The position numbers and the translations under genes were made by a program. The notes below the pieces were generated by a model. That model made no database searches, had not been told where the DNA came from, and saw nothing but the letters and a program-made list of their open reading frames with translations. 64,000 nt of DNA, taken from Clarkia xantiana subsp. parviflora. Lineage: Eukaryota > Streptophyta > Magnoliopsida > Myrtales > Onagraceae. The DNA lies in contig JAPTYO010000009.1 of assembly GCA_036873135.1 (NCBI GenBank), forward strand, positions 29,347,756-29,411,755. The letters run 5' to 3'. Shown here piece after piece: positions 35,976-48,719 of this stretch (within the stretch, counting starts at the first letter, position 1; each line of letters starts with the position of its first letter).

Positions 35976-37756
35976 TCTTCACACAAAAGAATAGCACATC
36001 AGGATCATATTTGCACGCAAGATACAATGTTCCACACACACATGCTTTCACTTAACTTATTTATTGACTAAATCAATTAACACAAGCATGTCCCGGAATC
36101 AAAAGTTCACTATGTTCCCAATCATCGTCCTAAAGTACATGCTACGTGATAATCAATTCGGCCGATAAATAAGTCAAGTTCCAAACTCACGTCAATCATG
36201 AACATGCTTTATAAATTACTTGATACAAATTTTACTAAACAAATTAGCATGTATCAATTCATGGTACTATCATGTAATCTAGCATGTTTACATGAATGTT
36301 AAGAACATGGATATGACATGAATATATGAATGAGTCATGCTAGAATGGCAATAGTGCAAACCTATACATGGATACTATATGAATCCACATGTATCATGCT
36401 AAGCAAAATAAATCATGTCATTTCTAGCAAACATGCATGCTTTGTTTAATGTACCCTACACATGGATACTAAACAACTATAACAAGTATCATGCTTAATA
36501 AATAACTAAAATCTAGCACCCCATTCCGGACTTTAGCAAGACTAACTCGCATAAAAAATCTGTTTAAAAGACTTAGGGACCGTCATGTAAATTCTCAAAA
36601 ATTACGTTTAGAGGAAAATTCCCAGGTGGACCGAAGGGTTCGCGAGACAGGCCCCAACACTCCCGTTTCTTAGACAGAACTTAGTTACCAGGCCGGGGAG
36701 GATGGGGCGCGGCGTCAAGTTTCCACTTCAAGCTCGGTTTTTCTAGACATAATTATTTCCTCAATTTCAACTCGAGAATATTACAATCAAGTCCCATAAG
36801 ACTTTCGGGAAACGTATTCCACTTGTAGTTGAGACAAATTCAAACTACGGGGGCCGACATGCAATTTTATATATAAATAAAAAGCACCCTAAGCATGATA
36901 CTAATAAAATAAAGCATGCAATTCATTGCTAATAAAAGATTAGGGACTAAAGAGTAAATAAAATATTTTATCCCTTAAAATAATAATAATAATAAAACTG
37001 GGCCGATTTTTTTTTTTTAAATAAAATAAAGAAAAGGGAGATTGACCGAAGTCAACTCGGTCACATACATATCTCCATCAAGGAGACCTTCACATTGGAT
37101 TAAAGAATGGGTCACGTTTTGAAAAAAAAAAAAAAAAAACTGATGGGCCCACATGTTAAAAAAAAGAGAGCCCAAGTCTGACCGACCCGGATAACAAAAT
37201 AACGCCCGACCCGCCCGTTATGTCATCTTCTTTACCCGTTTTTTACTGAAAAAAACTGATGCAACCCACGACCTAGCCACTACTCCCATTCACTTTGCAA
37301 CCGTTTTGCTCGTAACCGTCACCGGCGACACACCACCGGAGACTCGTGATAACCGTTCATAAAAATACTCATTCCGGCGAGAAAAATATTTTCGAAAAAA
37401 AAAAATTTGAGCTTCGTGTGGCGACCATGGCCGCCACTTTTGCTGTGGAGGTGGCCGTAGCCTCACCCCACGCTTAGGCCACACAAAAAAACGTGAATAT
37501 GGCCTTCGAATGATACAAATAGAGTGGAAGTTTCATAGCCACGTTTGGCCACGAAAACAACCGTTTTTCGTCGGGGTTCGTCGGGACTCGCTATCAGCAC
37601 CGCTGCGAACCTTCGTGGGCGATGATGAGCGTCGAATGCTCATAGATGATAGGTCGGACACATCCGAAACGGGCGGGGCGTCGAAAACTCCGAAAATCAG
37701 TGGGAGTTTGGCATAACCGTCACGAAGATGATGCCGGTGCCGGAGACCGAACCTTC
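35976..37756 (-). other. Copia 5' leader
   Basis: About 1.8 kb between primer-binding site and gag, without a supported gene. It is AT-rich at 36000-37100. Several ATG-containing short frames are not coding by content. A long leader is unusual but not unknown for Copia elements. Confidence 0.6.
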
Positions 37757-37769
37757 GGCTCTGATACCA
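37757..37769 (-). other. Copia primer-binding site (initiator Met tRNA)
   Basis: TGGTATCAGAGCC on the minus strand, one base inside the 5' LTR. TGGTATCAGAGC is complementary to the 3' end of plant initiator tRNA-Met, the standard Copia primer. Confidence 0.93.
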
Positions 37770-37770
37770 A

Positions 37771-38250
37771 TGAAGGAAAACGAACGTACATGCCAAGCAA
37801 ACCAACAACCGAATTAGTACGTAAACAATACGGTAGTTATAGGAACGATACGTTACCTTCGAACGTGGCGGTTTGCGGCGGTGGCGGCGGAAGCAGATCG
37901 TTAAGGTCGGTTCGGAATCACGGCGGTGACGGGATGCCGGTCGGAGAGGTACGTCACTAAGCGGAGCGTACCTCGGTCTCCACGGATGATAACCCTATAC
38001 ACAAACTAGAGAGCACTTGTATACGAGAGTGACGTGGAGAAACTTGTATGAGATGTGTCACCTCCTAGACCACCAAGAGGGTCTCTATATAGCCAAGGAG
38101 AGGCTCATGAGCAGTTAACAACTTCGGGGACCCAACACATTGGTCCCCGCTCTTTTTATGGAGCGGTTGTCGACTTCGGGGACTCGACACAACGGTCCCC
38201 GATCTCTCCGAGACCTACACTAGCCTCCCGTATGAGTGCAATATCCTACA
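37771..38250 (-). repeat. 5' LTR of the Copia element
   Basis: 480 bp, same TGAAGG ... CCTACA ends as 21285-21763. GTGTG follows at 38251-38255. On the minus strand, TATATAGAGACC near 38089-38078 is a candidate TATA region. Confidence 0.95.
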
Positions 38251-38637
38251 GTGTGAAATATCATTTAAACTATAAATAAATGAATTAAAAAATATATATA
38301 AGGTTTAGTTTAGTTTTTTTTTTTTTTTGTGAATATACAATCAATATATACCTATATTTAGTTGGGTTGTTCGTCATAAACATGCACCTCCAGATACATA
38401 TTGCAGGAGCCCTCATGTGTTTGAGAAGTTGTGGCCGTACATGAAACCTTGAGCAAGAAACAGTGGATGTTCATGGAAACTATTGTCGTAGCATCTTTTC
38501 TATTTGTTCATTCACTATGTTAATTACCAAGAACAATTGTAAGGTTTGCCAACAAAAGTAACGCTTATTTTTGTGTAATATGAGAGCTTGGAGCAAATCT
38601 AAGCACATAGAGAGGCTTATTTGTACACTAGATAGTT

Positions 38638-40110
38638 ACCCCGCGTTGCGTGAGTTCTAATTTTTTAAATAAAATTATTGATATTTTATTGAGTTTGTAT
38701 TTCTTTTTTGTTTTTGTTCTCATTTTGCAGAATTGATTATTTTGTTGGTATAATTGCTAATATTTTCTCATAATTAAATAATTGTATTACATTTTACCGG
38801 TTTATAACGTTTTTTCAAAGTCATTGTTATATACTTATATTATGTACGCATGTCTCTTCAATCCAATATGCATTGTTAGTATATATGCATTTTAATATTC
38901 TCACAATCATGGGTTGTATGTGCAGCTTCTAACAGTTTTCACGCATTGGCTTTACCCTCTTAATCTTAAGATCCACAATAACTCCAGTTGCGATAGGAAC
39001 CAAACATATCAATAAAATATCAATAGATTATTGATGAAATTCGTTTCTAGATTTAGAATGTATCATTAACTTCGATCGATCAACTATTCTGGAACAAATT
39101 AATCATGTTTTCAGATTTAGAATGCAGTAATTTTTATTAAACTTATATATATATATATATATAATTGCAATTAATCACACACGAACAATTATGGAACAAA
39201 TTAATTTTGTTTACCAATTTAGAATGCAGTAATTTTTATAATATTTTTCTATATATAATTGTAATCAATAACACACGAATTAGGTAATAGACTTCCATTT
39301 ATAAGATAATTTACCAATTCGAATAATCTTACACGGTATGGAATAATTCATGATGATGGTATAAGCTTAGGTCTAATCGTTTAGGGAAGAAAACTAATTA
39401 CATTGAGTTGCTGTAGATAAGGGTATCGGTCGCGGCCCTTCCTCAATCAACTTTCGAATATAGAAGTGGCCATAAATCCATATCTACGCATCCATCGGTT
39501 TCTGTGAAATTGCAATCTATATGTTTAATAGTTGCTTTTAAATAGAGAAAAGGAAGATGGACTGACCTCTCTTCTGCATACGGAGCACTGATTCATTACC
39601 ACCTCGCCATTGTTGATAGGAGGAACGAATGTTGAATTGGTTTCGCAGTTGTCGTCGGTGGCATAATCACCGCCTGGGGGTGGAGGAGATACTGGAGGCA
39701 GAGGCTTCAAGGGTGACAGCACGGACACCGGTGAAGATGAGGAGCCGGGCGGGGTATGACTGCTAGTTTTGTCGGCGGCGGGAGATTAGTATTTGAAGGT
39801 GTAGCTGTATTGTTCTAGGTAATGAAGGTGTAGCCGTATTGTTTTAGCATTTTAGGTTTTTTTTTTAACGCTAAAAGATATTGTTTTTAACGCTAGTTGT
39901 TATTTGTTATGAAAAACAAAACGTTTCCTATCAGTGAATAATAGAGCTCGGAGCTCATCCAAGCAAGGAGAGCTTCTTATGTGGACATATGAGATAGATG
40001 GTTATTGATGTGGACAAATAAGATTATAGAGTTTGTACATATAGACAGTGAGTTTAATTATTTGTCACAATCACAATAAACCTTTTAGAATTATATTATA
40101 TATAGATAGA
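38638..40110 (-). mobile_element. Non-autonomous Helitron carrying an exon-like fragment
   Basis: On the minus strand the 3' end is a decayed CACGCAACGCGGGG hairpin, a spacer and CTAG followed by T at 38637. The 5' end is placed at TCTATCTATATATAATA near 40110, resembling that of the Helitron at 20114; it is uncertain. A GC-rich, exon-like segment (39567-39759) stands out in the AT-rich body. Confidence 0.55.
39567..39759 (-). pseudogene. Captured exon-like fragment in the Helitron
   Basis: Open on the minus strand, bounded by a possible acceptor (CTAGCAG) and a donor (AGAGAG then GTCAGT). It encodes a Ser/Pro-rich segment (SVLSPLKPLPPVSPPPPGG), then an Asn/Thr stretch, then NQCSVCRRE. Base composition differs sharply from its surroundings. 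I do not recognise the source gene. Confidence 0.5.
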
Positions 40111-40377
40111 TTATAGTTATATATCTAGGTTTATAGTTTATATAAGATATATTAGGGAATAAAATATATTAGGTTATGATTGAGTTATATTAGGAATATA
40201 TATATTTCTAATATCTTGTTATTATCTATTTCCTTATTATATTGTTATAGATTTAGTCTTGTATATATATATATATGTACATGTACTCAACCCTAAACAT
40301 AATAAATATATTAATTCCTAATACATTTTATACCCTAATAAGATATATGTATTAATATATTAGTAAGAATATAGTAG

Positions 40378-41400
40378 GGCTGAGCATGGTATGGTCCTGG
40401 TCTAGGACCAACCAGGACCCTGGAAGACCATTTAAAAATGGTCCTCCTCGTCTTTTTGGTTCTGGTTTAGCTCCAGACCATTTAGGACCATTTTATTTTT
40501 TTTTAATTATTTTTTAATTTGTACAATGTTATTTTTATAATAATCATATCATAAATTGAAAATGCACTTATTATAATTATATATAATATAGTGGAGTAGA
40601 GCCTGTAGAGGAAATGAGAAACTAATTATTAAATGTTTTTTCTTGTGGGATAATTTTTGAGAAACTTATTATAATTATTTCAATTATTATATAAACATAA
40701 GGATTCCAAATGATGTTGATATAAATAAGCACAACATTTTATAACAAGAATCCGCAAGAATACCGCGTTACTCCATTACTACGCATCGAATAAACTATAG
40801 CCTGAAAAAAATATTCCAACCTATTCCTAGATCCAAATCATTATAGATCAAAATCTATATTAGGTCTACTGTCGGCTTTACGTGGAAACTAAGATCATAT
40901 AATACATTTTTGGCAATAAAAAATGCGTATCTATTTTTTATATATATTATATGTTAATTCTTCCTAAAATAAATATAAATATAGAATTTGAAAAGGAAAC
41001 TTAATATATAGATTAATTCCCTAAAATATATAATCCTAAATTAGTATACGACTAATAATTATACAATAATTTTGACCAGTCAAACTATATATATAAAAAA
41101 TATATTATTGTCTAAATTAAATATATTTCTTATAATGTATATATTTCTCAGAGTTTGAGACGTTCAAAATTTCTTTTATTATTATTATTTTTCAATTTTT
41201 TTTTAATAATATAATGGTCCTAAATGGTCTCAAATGTTCTTAATGGTCTTTTAGGTCATAGACCAAAATTAAGACCAGGACTAAATAAGACCAAAATAGA
41301 AGGACCAATGGTCTTAGTCCAAAATAGACTTGGTCTTTTGGACTCGGTCTTGGGCGGTCTTGGTCTTGGTCATGGTGAACCATTGTTCATCGTGCCTCAC
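40378..41400. repeat. Candidate degenerate TIR element rich in GGTCC/GGACC words
   Basis: The left end AGGGCTGAGCATGGTATGG and the right end, CCATTGTTCATCGTGCCT, look like decayed inverted repeats. Both flanks repeat GGTCC or GGACC words, and the centre is AT-rich, as in the hAT MITEs of this window. No target duplication was found. Confidence 0.4.
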
Positions 41401-41530
41401 CGTTAAGATCTTGACACATGTCAAGAGATTTAATGTTTTCATTCTAGGGTTCACCAATTCCAATAGAGTTTTAAAAAAAAAATCACAAAATTAATTACAC
41501 TCAGAACACGTATCAAGATCTTAACGGTGA
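41397..41530. repeat. Perfect 18-bp inverted repeat downstream of the AVT6-like gene
   Basis: TCACCGTTAAGATCTTGA at 41397-41414 and its exact reverse complement at 41513-41530, with a 98-bp loop. The similarity continues weakly on both sides. It may be a tiny foldback element or a 3'-end processing structure; neither is shown. Confidence 0.6.
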
Positions 41531-41815
41531 AACACAATCTAGAACACGAAAAGTCAAGCATGAGGTCTCTAACCTCCTCGAAATGCCAAATTAAGCCACA
41601 AACTTGTACATTATTACAAATCATGACAATGACCCGAAAAGCAAACAGAACTGCATTAAATTCTAGGGCAATACATAGTTGTCCGGCACGTACGCGATCT
41701 TGTACGTCGTTTATCATAATATCATACAACAACAATATACAAACAATATTACACTTCCAAACCCTAAACCTGATCGACATCTACACAACCCGAAATCACA
41801 TTGCTGAGAAATTTA

Positions 41816-44727
41816 CTACTCGCGTTGAGATGAGTTCTTCTTGAACAAGGCGTAGGCATCGCTGTATATAGCCACTGCATTGGCAAAAACAGCAAGAACG
41901 ATCATGAAGACAGATAATATCTTGTCCTTCTTCGTTGCTATGTAATGTCTATCCCTGTCGACACACACATGACGTAGATTATTAGCCAAGAAACAATTAA
42001 GAACTAGACAGGACTTAATGTATCTCAAGTTGCTTGCAGGAAAAGTTATCGTATTTGAATTTCTTGGAGAACAAGTTATCAAGAAAAGAAAGACTATAAA
42101 AGAAGACCGCAATACTAGTAAGAATGAGTGAGTGTCACATTCAGCATTCACGAATTGCAGTTAAAATTTTAAAGAATAAACATGATAAATCCTGAAAAGA
42201 GGCAGAGACATTTTAATATTGTTAGTAAATTTAAAAGAAATAACTTACTTTAGAGTAATGGCTGCCGGGAAAATAAAGCCAAGGCAAACTGCAGCGGTGG
42301 CACCAGTGAATTGGAAGGCATCCCAAATGCTGGGAATGAAATTTGCGCCCAAGAAGATCACTGCTATCAAACCGACAGTGATCAGGCCGAACCTGACATT
42401 GTTTTGGGCCAAAGGGCGGGCCCGGGGGAACAAAAGGCCATCAAGGTTGAGCCTTAGAGGGTAGAAGACGATGGGGAAGACGAGCATGAGGTGGGCCGCG
42501 TAGCTGACACGGACTGCGTCGTTGAGGAAAGAACCGTAGGGGATTCCGAGGTCGGTGTCAAAGTTTGCTAGGACATCGTCAAGTGTTGCGTCTCCAAATA
42601 GGAGGAAACCGAAGAAGCTGATGGTTATGTAGACTGTGGAGCAGAGAACAAGTGATGTTTGCACCACTGGCTTGATCTGTGTGGTGTCTTCCAGTTCATT
42701 GTCAATGCTGTGAACTGCCAAAATTAAATTTTTAATTATGATGATTAGTTTCAATACTAGTTAGTTTTTTTTTTTTGGCCAGAGAATACTAGTTAGGTGA
42801 TGATTCATATTTCATGCAAATGAGAGTTCTACAACAATTAGTGGGAACAAAAATATAGTTGATGAAAATAACATTCCATTTCCTTATAAGGCTCATACTA
42901 ATGATGATTCTAGGCAATTTATGCAACAGCATTGACAATTCTACAACAATTAAAGAGAAAAAATAAAATAAACATTTTGTAAGGTAAGATGGTAAGATAT
43001 TCCATTTCCTGATTTAGTTTATTCCAAATGATTATTAATGCAACGAGAAATCTACAACATAGTGAGAAAAAGAAACTGCTTTTTTAGAAGTAAAAAAATA
43101 GTATTTGGTAAGTTAATCAGCAGTTTACTTTGTAAACTTGCTCTCAATGGAATCCTCAACTACAGTGAGAAACTGAAATTTTTTTTTTTTACCTTTTTAG
43201 AAAAATAAACGTTCAGGTAAGATAATCAACAATCTCCTAAAATTATTCGATATCCTACTTTCACTTTAAATTTTCCACTATCTAGCATTAGTTTTAATGC
43301 AATACCACAATAATCTTAAAAACAAAGTCTTCAAAGGTCTACATATAAGTTTTATCAGATAAATCGGTATATAATTTTTTTCAAAAATTCCATAGCAGCT
43401 TACCATTGTAGTGGCAGATGAAAGAAGTAACAAGAACAGGAACGACAGTGAAGAGTTTCCCGAGTGATGTCAGATCAGAAATATCGGGTAGCAATCTCGG
43501 CATCATAACTCCTCCACTTACTAACTTGATGATTGAAATTCCCACAGTGATGACGAGGAACACCACAGCCAAAGCAACCGACAACGCGGAGGTGAATCTC
43601 AATGAATCTGCAACCACCAAAGCTCAAAAGATGAAGAATGAATCTAAAATCAAATGATGATTTAACTGCTATGTACAACAAAACTGCAAAAACAGATACC
43701 TAAAATCCTATTTAACACTTAATATGTAATTGTTAAGCTGAATCATCAACACCGTCTAATATTTCTCAACACAAGAAGATTTGATTACCAAATAATCACA
43801 ATAATATCGTTGTAAATTCCACATCAACTATATAGTGCAGATAGGTATGATAGATTCTTAGATATATATGATTTCAACACGCAGATTATGTAAAGAGATC
43901 ATCAATTCAGGAAAAATAAAAAACCAGGTGCCTAAGAACACAACGAACCATACAAGGCAATAATTTGTAAATAGAAATTGAAAGAACAAGCTGTGTAGCT
44001 GTAATTGAGGAAAATCAAAGAGAAGACTAACCAATTCGCTTGAAGCATGCCAAAGGAGAAAATACAGCTAGTGTGGTGATAAGAAGAATGAAGGTACGTC
44101 CATTCCACCAGTGTTCTCCAAACCAACCTTCAAGCAGACCTTCATGGTGGACTCCACTTGAAGATGTTCCAGACAGTACGTCACCTTTTAAAAAATTTAC
44201 AGATACAAACCAGTATCAGCAAATACAAAAAAGCATAAACATGTAACTTAATCAATTGTCATCGAGATAACGAATGGCATACCAATTATAATCATGTATA
44301 CGATGAGCACACCAATGTTATTCACCATCACGCATATCTGCAGCAACATCCTTCCATATTTTCCAAAAGAATCTCCCATGAGACCTGCATAGGACACAGA
44401 TTTTCCTGCCCTGCTAAACCTAAGAAGCAACTCAATCGATGCCTCAGTCAAGAACGCCATGAATACGATCATGAAAATTCCTAAACCAAGACCTAACACT
44501 TTCATGGTGGCAGGCAACGCCATGATACCAGCGCCAACAATTGTAGTCGACAGATTAAAGACTGCCCCAGTAAACGAAGCACCATTAAATTCATCAAAAC
44601 TAGCATCCTCATCGTGTCTCTTAGGCAACAAGGGTGCCTTTTCATCAGCAACTGTTCTGTTCCTTCGCGTTTTCTTATCCTTCTTTGTTGATATATCCTT
44701 CTTTGGCGTAATATCTACAATAGTCAT
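41816..44727 (-). CDS. AVT6A: Amino acid transporter of the AAAP family, AVT6 group (5 coding exons)
   Basis: Exons on the minus strand: 44727-44283, 44184-44032, 43607-43404, 42714-42249, 41954-41816. All introns are GT-AG and in phase, giving 468 codons plus stop. The protein has a basic hydrophilic N terminus (MTIVDITPKKD), then DEFNGASFTGAVFNL, VGAGIMALPATMK and about 11 hydrophobic segments, ending in YSDAYALFKKNSSQRE. These are hallmarks of the plant AVT6 clade of SLC38-like transporters, thought to move neutral and acidic amino acids across vacuolar or other membranes by proton coupling (family knowledge). AVT6A is the closest by recall; AVT6B is not excluded. An acceptor (TTCTGCAG) upstream of the ATG and a donor at 45362 suggest a 5' UTR intron. 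The gene looks intact. Confidence 0.93.
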
Positions 44728-45520
44728 CTTCAATCTCTTATCAATACACAATCTGGAGGTTTTAACGGCTCAGACCCTTCTGCTACTCCGTAGAAATGTA
44801 TATGTGCTGCAGAAAAGCTCAGATCAGATTCATTAGTATAAAATAAACCCAGCAAATTAGAGAACTTTTGGAGATGCAACTTGAACAAGAGCACCTTCAT
44901 TTGCTCTGAAAATGAAATGCCAGCCAGCAAATCAATTATGAATTCCAATAAAGAATTCGATCGTACCTAATTTATGAAGCAAGAGACAAAATTGATGGTC
45001 CCTTCAATAATGAAAACTATAATACTCAACAGAAGGAGACAAAATTAAATTTGGCTTTCCAGAGTGAGGAAAATGCAAAATCCGACGGAATCACAGGTTT
45101 CAATTGATGAAATGAATACCCATTTCTACTGCAATCAGAATCGGAACCGTTTGGGTTTAAATCAAAGGTGAAATTGAAGGTCAAGCGATATTCAACAACC
45201 AGAAACAAGAAACGCGTGAAGTAGAACCATGACAAAGCAGAATCCTTCAATTATTAATCAAAACGCGATAAAATTGTCCATCACTGTTCTCTGAGCTGAA
45301 TAATGAAACGCGAAGAGAGAGAGAGAAGATACGCGGAATCAAACAAGGGATGCGGCGATTACCTGAATAAGACGACTAGACTACGAATTGACTGGAGTTA
45401 TCCTGTGAAGAACGAAACTGTGGGGGAAGAAGAAGATCAGCAGATGCTGGAAGAAGCAGAACTGAATTGACAATGGAATCTTCTTCTGCTGCTGCGATTT
45501 AATGATGAGGCCAGGTCCCG

Positions 45521-45528
45521 TATATATA
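45521..45528 (-). promoter_or_regulatory. TATA box of the AVT6-like gene
   Basis: GTATATATACGG on the minus strand. It is about 160 bp upstream of the probable donor at 45362 (ATTCAG then GTAATC), which would end a non-coding first exon. Confidence 0.6.
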
Positions 45529-45569
45529 CTAGTGTTGTAGCCTTGTAGTTGTAGCATAGCAGCCATATT

Positions 45570-46908
45570 ATTATTATTTTATTTAATACATAAATAAATG
45601 ATGAAATACTAGGGATTATTTCTTAAGAAAAAAAATACAAAAGAAAAGAAAACGTTACACGAAATTCAATTTACTACTCGGCAATGGCGGAAAAGAAAAA
45701 GAAAAGAAAAGCAATTCCTCGCTCCATTTTATTTACTATTCTTCCTAGAACACCCTTGAACTCACTCTTCCCGTGTACTAAAACTTTAAATATATATATA
45801 AAATTATACAAAAGTTAAAATTAACAAAAAATAATTTTATTTTATTGGAAAACAATTCACAAAAAAATGTATAAACATATATTATAATTAAATATTTTTG
45901 TTGTTAGATTAAACTTTTTACTCATATCCAAAATTATATTGCATAGAAAATCATCCGAATTTACACTTTATTGTATAATTAATGTCAATAAGTCGACCTA
46001 TTAATATATTTTTTTTGTGTTTTTTTTTTTTTGTTTTCCACGGGGTGGTACTAGGTGGGCCCCAATCAGGAGGGTGTCACATGTAGCATGCTTGCTTCAA
46101 ACTTAAACTAATCCTTACTCTCATCCGGTCAGCCTGTAAGGGGTAAGGTGTTCACCATGAATATCTTTCAATTCTCATGGTCAATAGTGGGGTTTAAACA
46201 TTTGAACTTGGTTAAAAGATGAAGCACTGAACCATTATATTTTTTGTATTTATTCTCTTGACTGAAATGGAAAAAATTAGTTAGTGATGAAACATACCAC
46301 ATGTAGATTCCAGCTACAAACCAATCAATTACAATTTAACAAACAAATAAATTTACTTAGTTTGATTTACTTTCTTATTATTATTATATTCAAAATTTTA
46401 GAATTTCAAGAATTACTTAAATATTTTTAACATTTTAGTCTTGTCTTTCAGATAATAATTAATTGTTTATAATCTTTTTGTACATAATGTATTTTTGTAA
46501 ATTTCGAGATTTTTTTTCTAATTTATATAAGCTTGAGACTCTTTTTTCTATCATAACACCAAAGTTTTAGAGTGATTTATAACCGTTTTTAAAGTATCTC
46601 CGTTTGAAAAAAAAAAAAAAAAAATCTCCATTGAGTTTAACTTTAACATAAATGGAATTAATATTTAGAAATAATTATTTAAGTTCTTATTTGCGGTCCT
46701 TCAAAGTATGAAAATATAGATGCTAGAAAACTTGTTATATACACATATGAGAGTTGGGGGGGGGGGGGGAAGGTGAAAAATTCACTTTGTATCGTAAACA
46801 AAATTATTTCCAATAAAATAATGATCGCAAATTTCATAAAGTGTAATATATATTAAATTATAATGTATTGGGACTTGCTAGCATGCTTTAAAAGTAGATA
46901 TGCTTTTG

Positions 46909-46976
<68 letters not shown>

Positions 46977-47114
46977 TAATTTAAAAAGCGGGCAGTTTAG
47001 AAATGGATTGGTAACCCGGATGCTTCTTTTGTAATAACGGTGTGAATTAATGATGGGTTTCATTTATTTTATTTTTAATTTTTAGTTTAATTTAATCATT
47101 ATTCTTCCAAACCC
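45570..47114. other. AT-rich intergenic region
   Basis: No supported gene. It contains a G homopolymer near 46757-46768 and a long AT microsatellite at 46912-46973. Confidence 0.65.
46912..46973. repeat. (AT)n microsatellite
   Basis: Pure AT dinucleotide run of about 31 units. Confidence 0.97.
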
Positions 47115-47910
47115 TAATGGGATGTTTGGATGGATATAATGTGGGATGTAATCTCACATTACGTCCCACATTATATCAACATTACGTTGTTTTGTTTGTC
47201 AAAAGATGTAATATGCATTGTAATGTAATGTCCACTGTAATATGAGATTACGTCCAAACTTCATTCAATGTAATGTGATATTACAACAAAAAACGGATGT
47301 AATGTGAGATTACGTCCAACATTACGGAGTGTTATTATTTTATTAATATTGATTAAATAGAAAAATACTTTGTATTATCATTATAGCTTATTATGATAAT
47401 AATTTTGTTGTTATTAGTAGTTTTTTATTTTTTATCCACTTCATAACTCATTATTATAATAAATAATAATGCACATGATGTTCGTATAAAATGAGTAAAG
47501 TCTTTTCAATGCATTTTTTATGAAAATTATCTTATAAAACTAAATATAATATTTTAACTATTAGAATTTTAATAGTTGTGCATATTGAATTTACATATTT
47601 TGTTTTGAGAATTCATAAATGACTATAATATTAACCACAAAACATAAACTTTAAGAAGTTAGTTGTTGTCAAAATATATTTTCTTTTTTAAATCTTATCA
47701 TATTAAGATATAATATACTCTCTATAAATTAATATAATAATAATTAAGTCACATTACAATGCACATTACAACACATACCAAACACTGTAATCTAACATTA
47801 CACTCCACATTACAGCACAACCAAACACTGTAATCTAATATTTCAAGTAATCTCACATTCCAGCTCACATTACTTGTAATCTCACATTTCAAGTAACCTC
47901 ACATTACGTC

Positions 47911-48668
47911 TGATGGATATACGCCCAAGAACCCGTTTTAATTCGGAATGTCTTATTTTAATCATCCCACTTACGATTACAATTCAAAACTTTGACCCGG
48001 ACACATTACCCACAGCACGAAAGGCCCGGATGAACAAAAATGCTCGCCCGGACTTGTCCGCTGGCCAGAGACTTAGGTGAGATCGGGCCAGTTGGCCCAA
48101 TCCCAGGCCTTGGGGTCGGATTTTCCATCCGACCCCAAAGGTCCCGGGACCCTGCCTAGACGCCACCCCCTCCCCGGGGTGTGTGTGGCGTCTCGAACCT
48201 TGTCTTGGAACCATCCCTCACGGTGTCTCAACGCCCTTTTTACATGTCCAACACTTAGCCAATTTTGCTCACTTCTCCATGCCATTAAGGTTTTAATCCT
48301 ATCGTTATGTGTTAATTAAGTACGCTTAGGGATTAACGGTGTCATTAAGCCACCCAAATCACCCCGAAACCTATATATACATTTGGTTCATGTTATATCT
48401 TCACTCGTTTTAGCTCTGCCTTCTCTCTAAGATTTTCTCTCTCTAGAACCTCAGACTTACTTAGGCATCGGAGATGGCTCACCGAGCACGACCCCCCTCT
48501 CTGTGCTCGGTATCGCCCCTTTGTGCAGGGTAGCAAGGAAGGGAAGGACAAGACAACATAAAGAGACGGATCCCATCTTCGAGCAGACGGATTACTGAAG
48601 ATTACCACCTACCCGTGAGAAGTGTTGATCGGACTGGGAACCCACCGACCCGATACACACGACTTAAA
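47911..48668 (+). repeat. 5' LTR of Gypsy C
   Basis: 758 bp, starting TGATGGATATACGCCC. The terminal CA seen in the other LTR is lost; it ends GACTTAAA. A CTATATATAC motif lies near 48370. A near-palindrome GGGCCAGTTGGCCC lies at 48085-48098. Confidence 0.9.
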
Positions 48669-48670
48669 CT

Positions 48671-48688
48671 TGGCGCCATCCGTGGGTT
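48671..48688 (+). other. Primer-binding site of Gypsy C
   Basis: TGGCGCCATCCGTGGGTT, two bases after the LTR, beginning with the same TGGCGCC as in Gypsy A. Confidence 0.8.
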
Positions 48689-48719
48689 TTGAACAAAAAG
48701 TCTGGCTATCACAAGATCT

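Larger units (their letters stand above)
21285..38250 (-). mobile_element. Ty1/Copia LTR retrotransposon, split by Gypsy B
   Basis: Matching LTRs at both ends and an exact 5-bp target duplication GTGTG (21280-21284 and 38251-38255). Read on the minus strand the order is LTR, primer-binding site, gag, protease, integrase, reverse transcriptase, RNase H, LTR. In Copia, integrase precedes reverse transcriptase. Removing Gypsy B and one copy of its target duplication leaves about 7.9 kb. The two LTRs differ at about eight positions plus one indel by hand count, so the insertion is young. Frameshifts near 35765 and 25400 break the polyprotein. Confidence 0.95.

Noticed and set aside
42219..42464. 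81-codon plus-strand frame
   Set aside because: It is the shadow of the fourth exon of the AVT6-like transporter.
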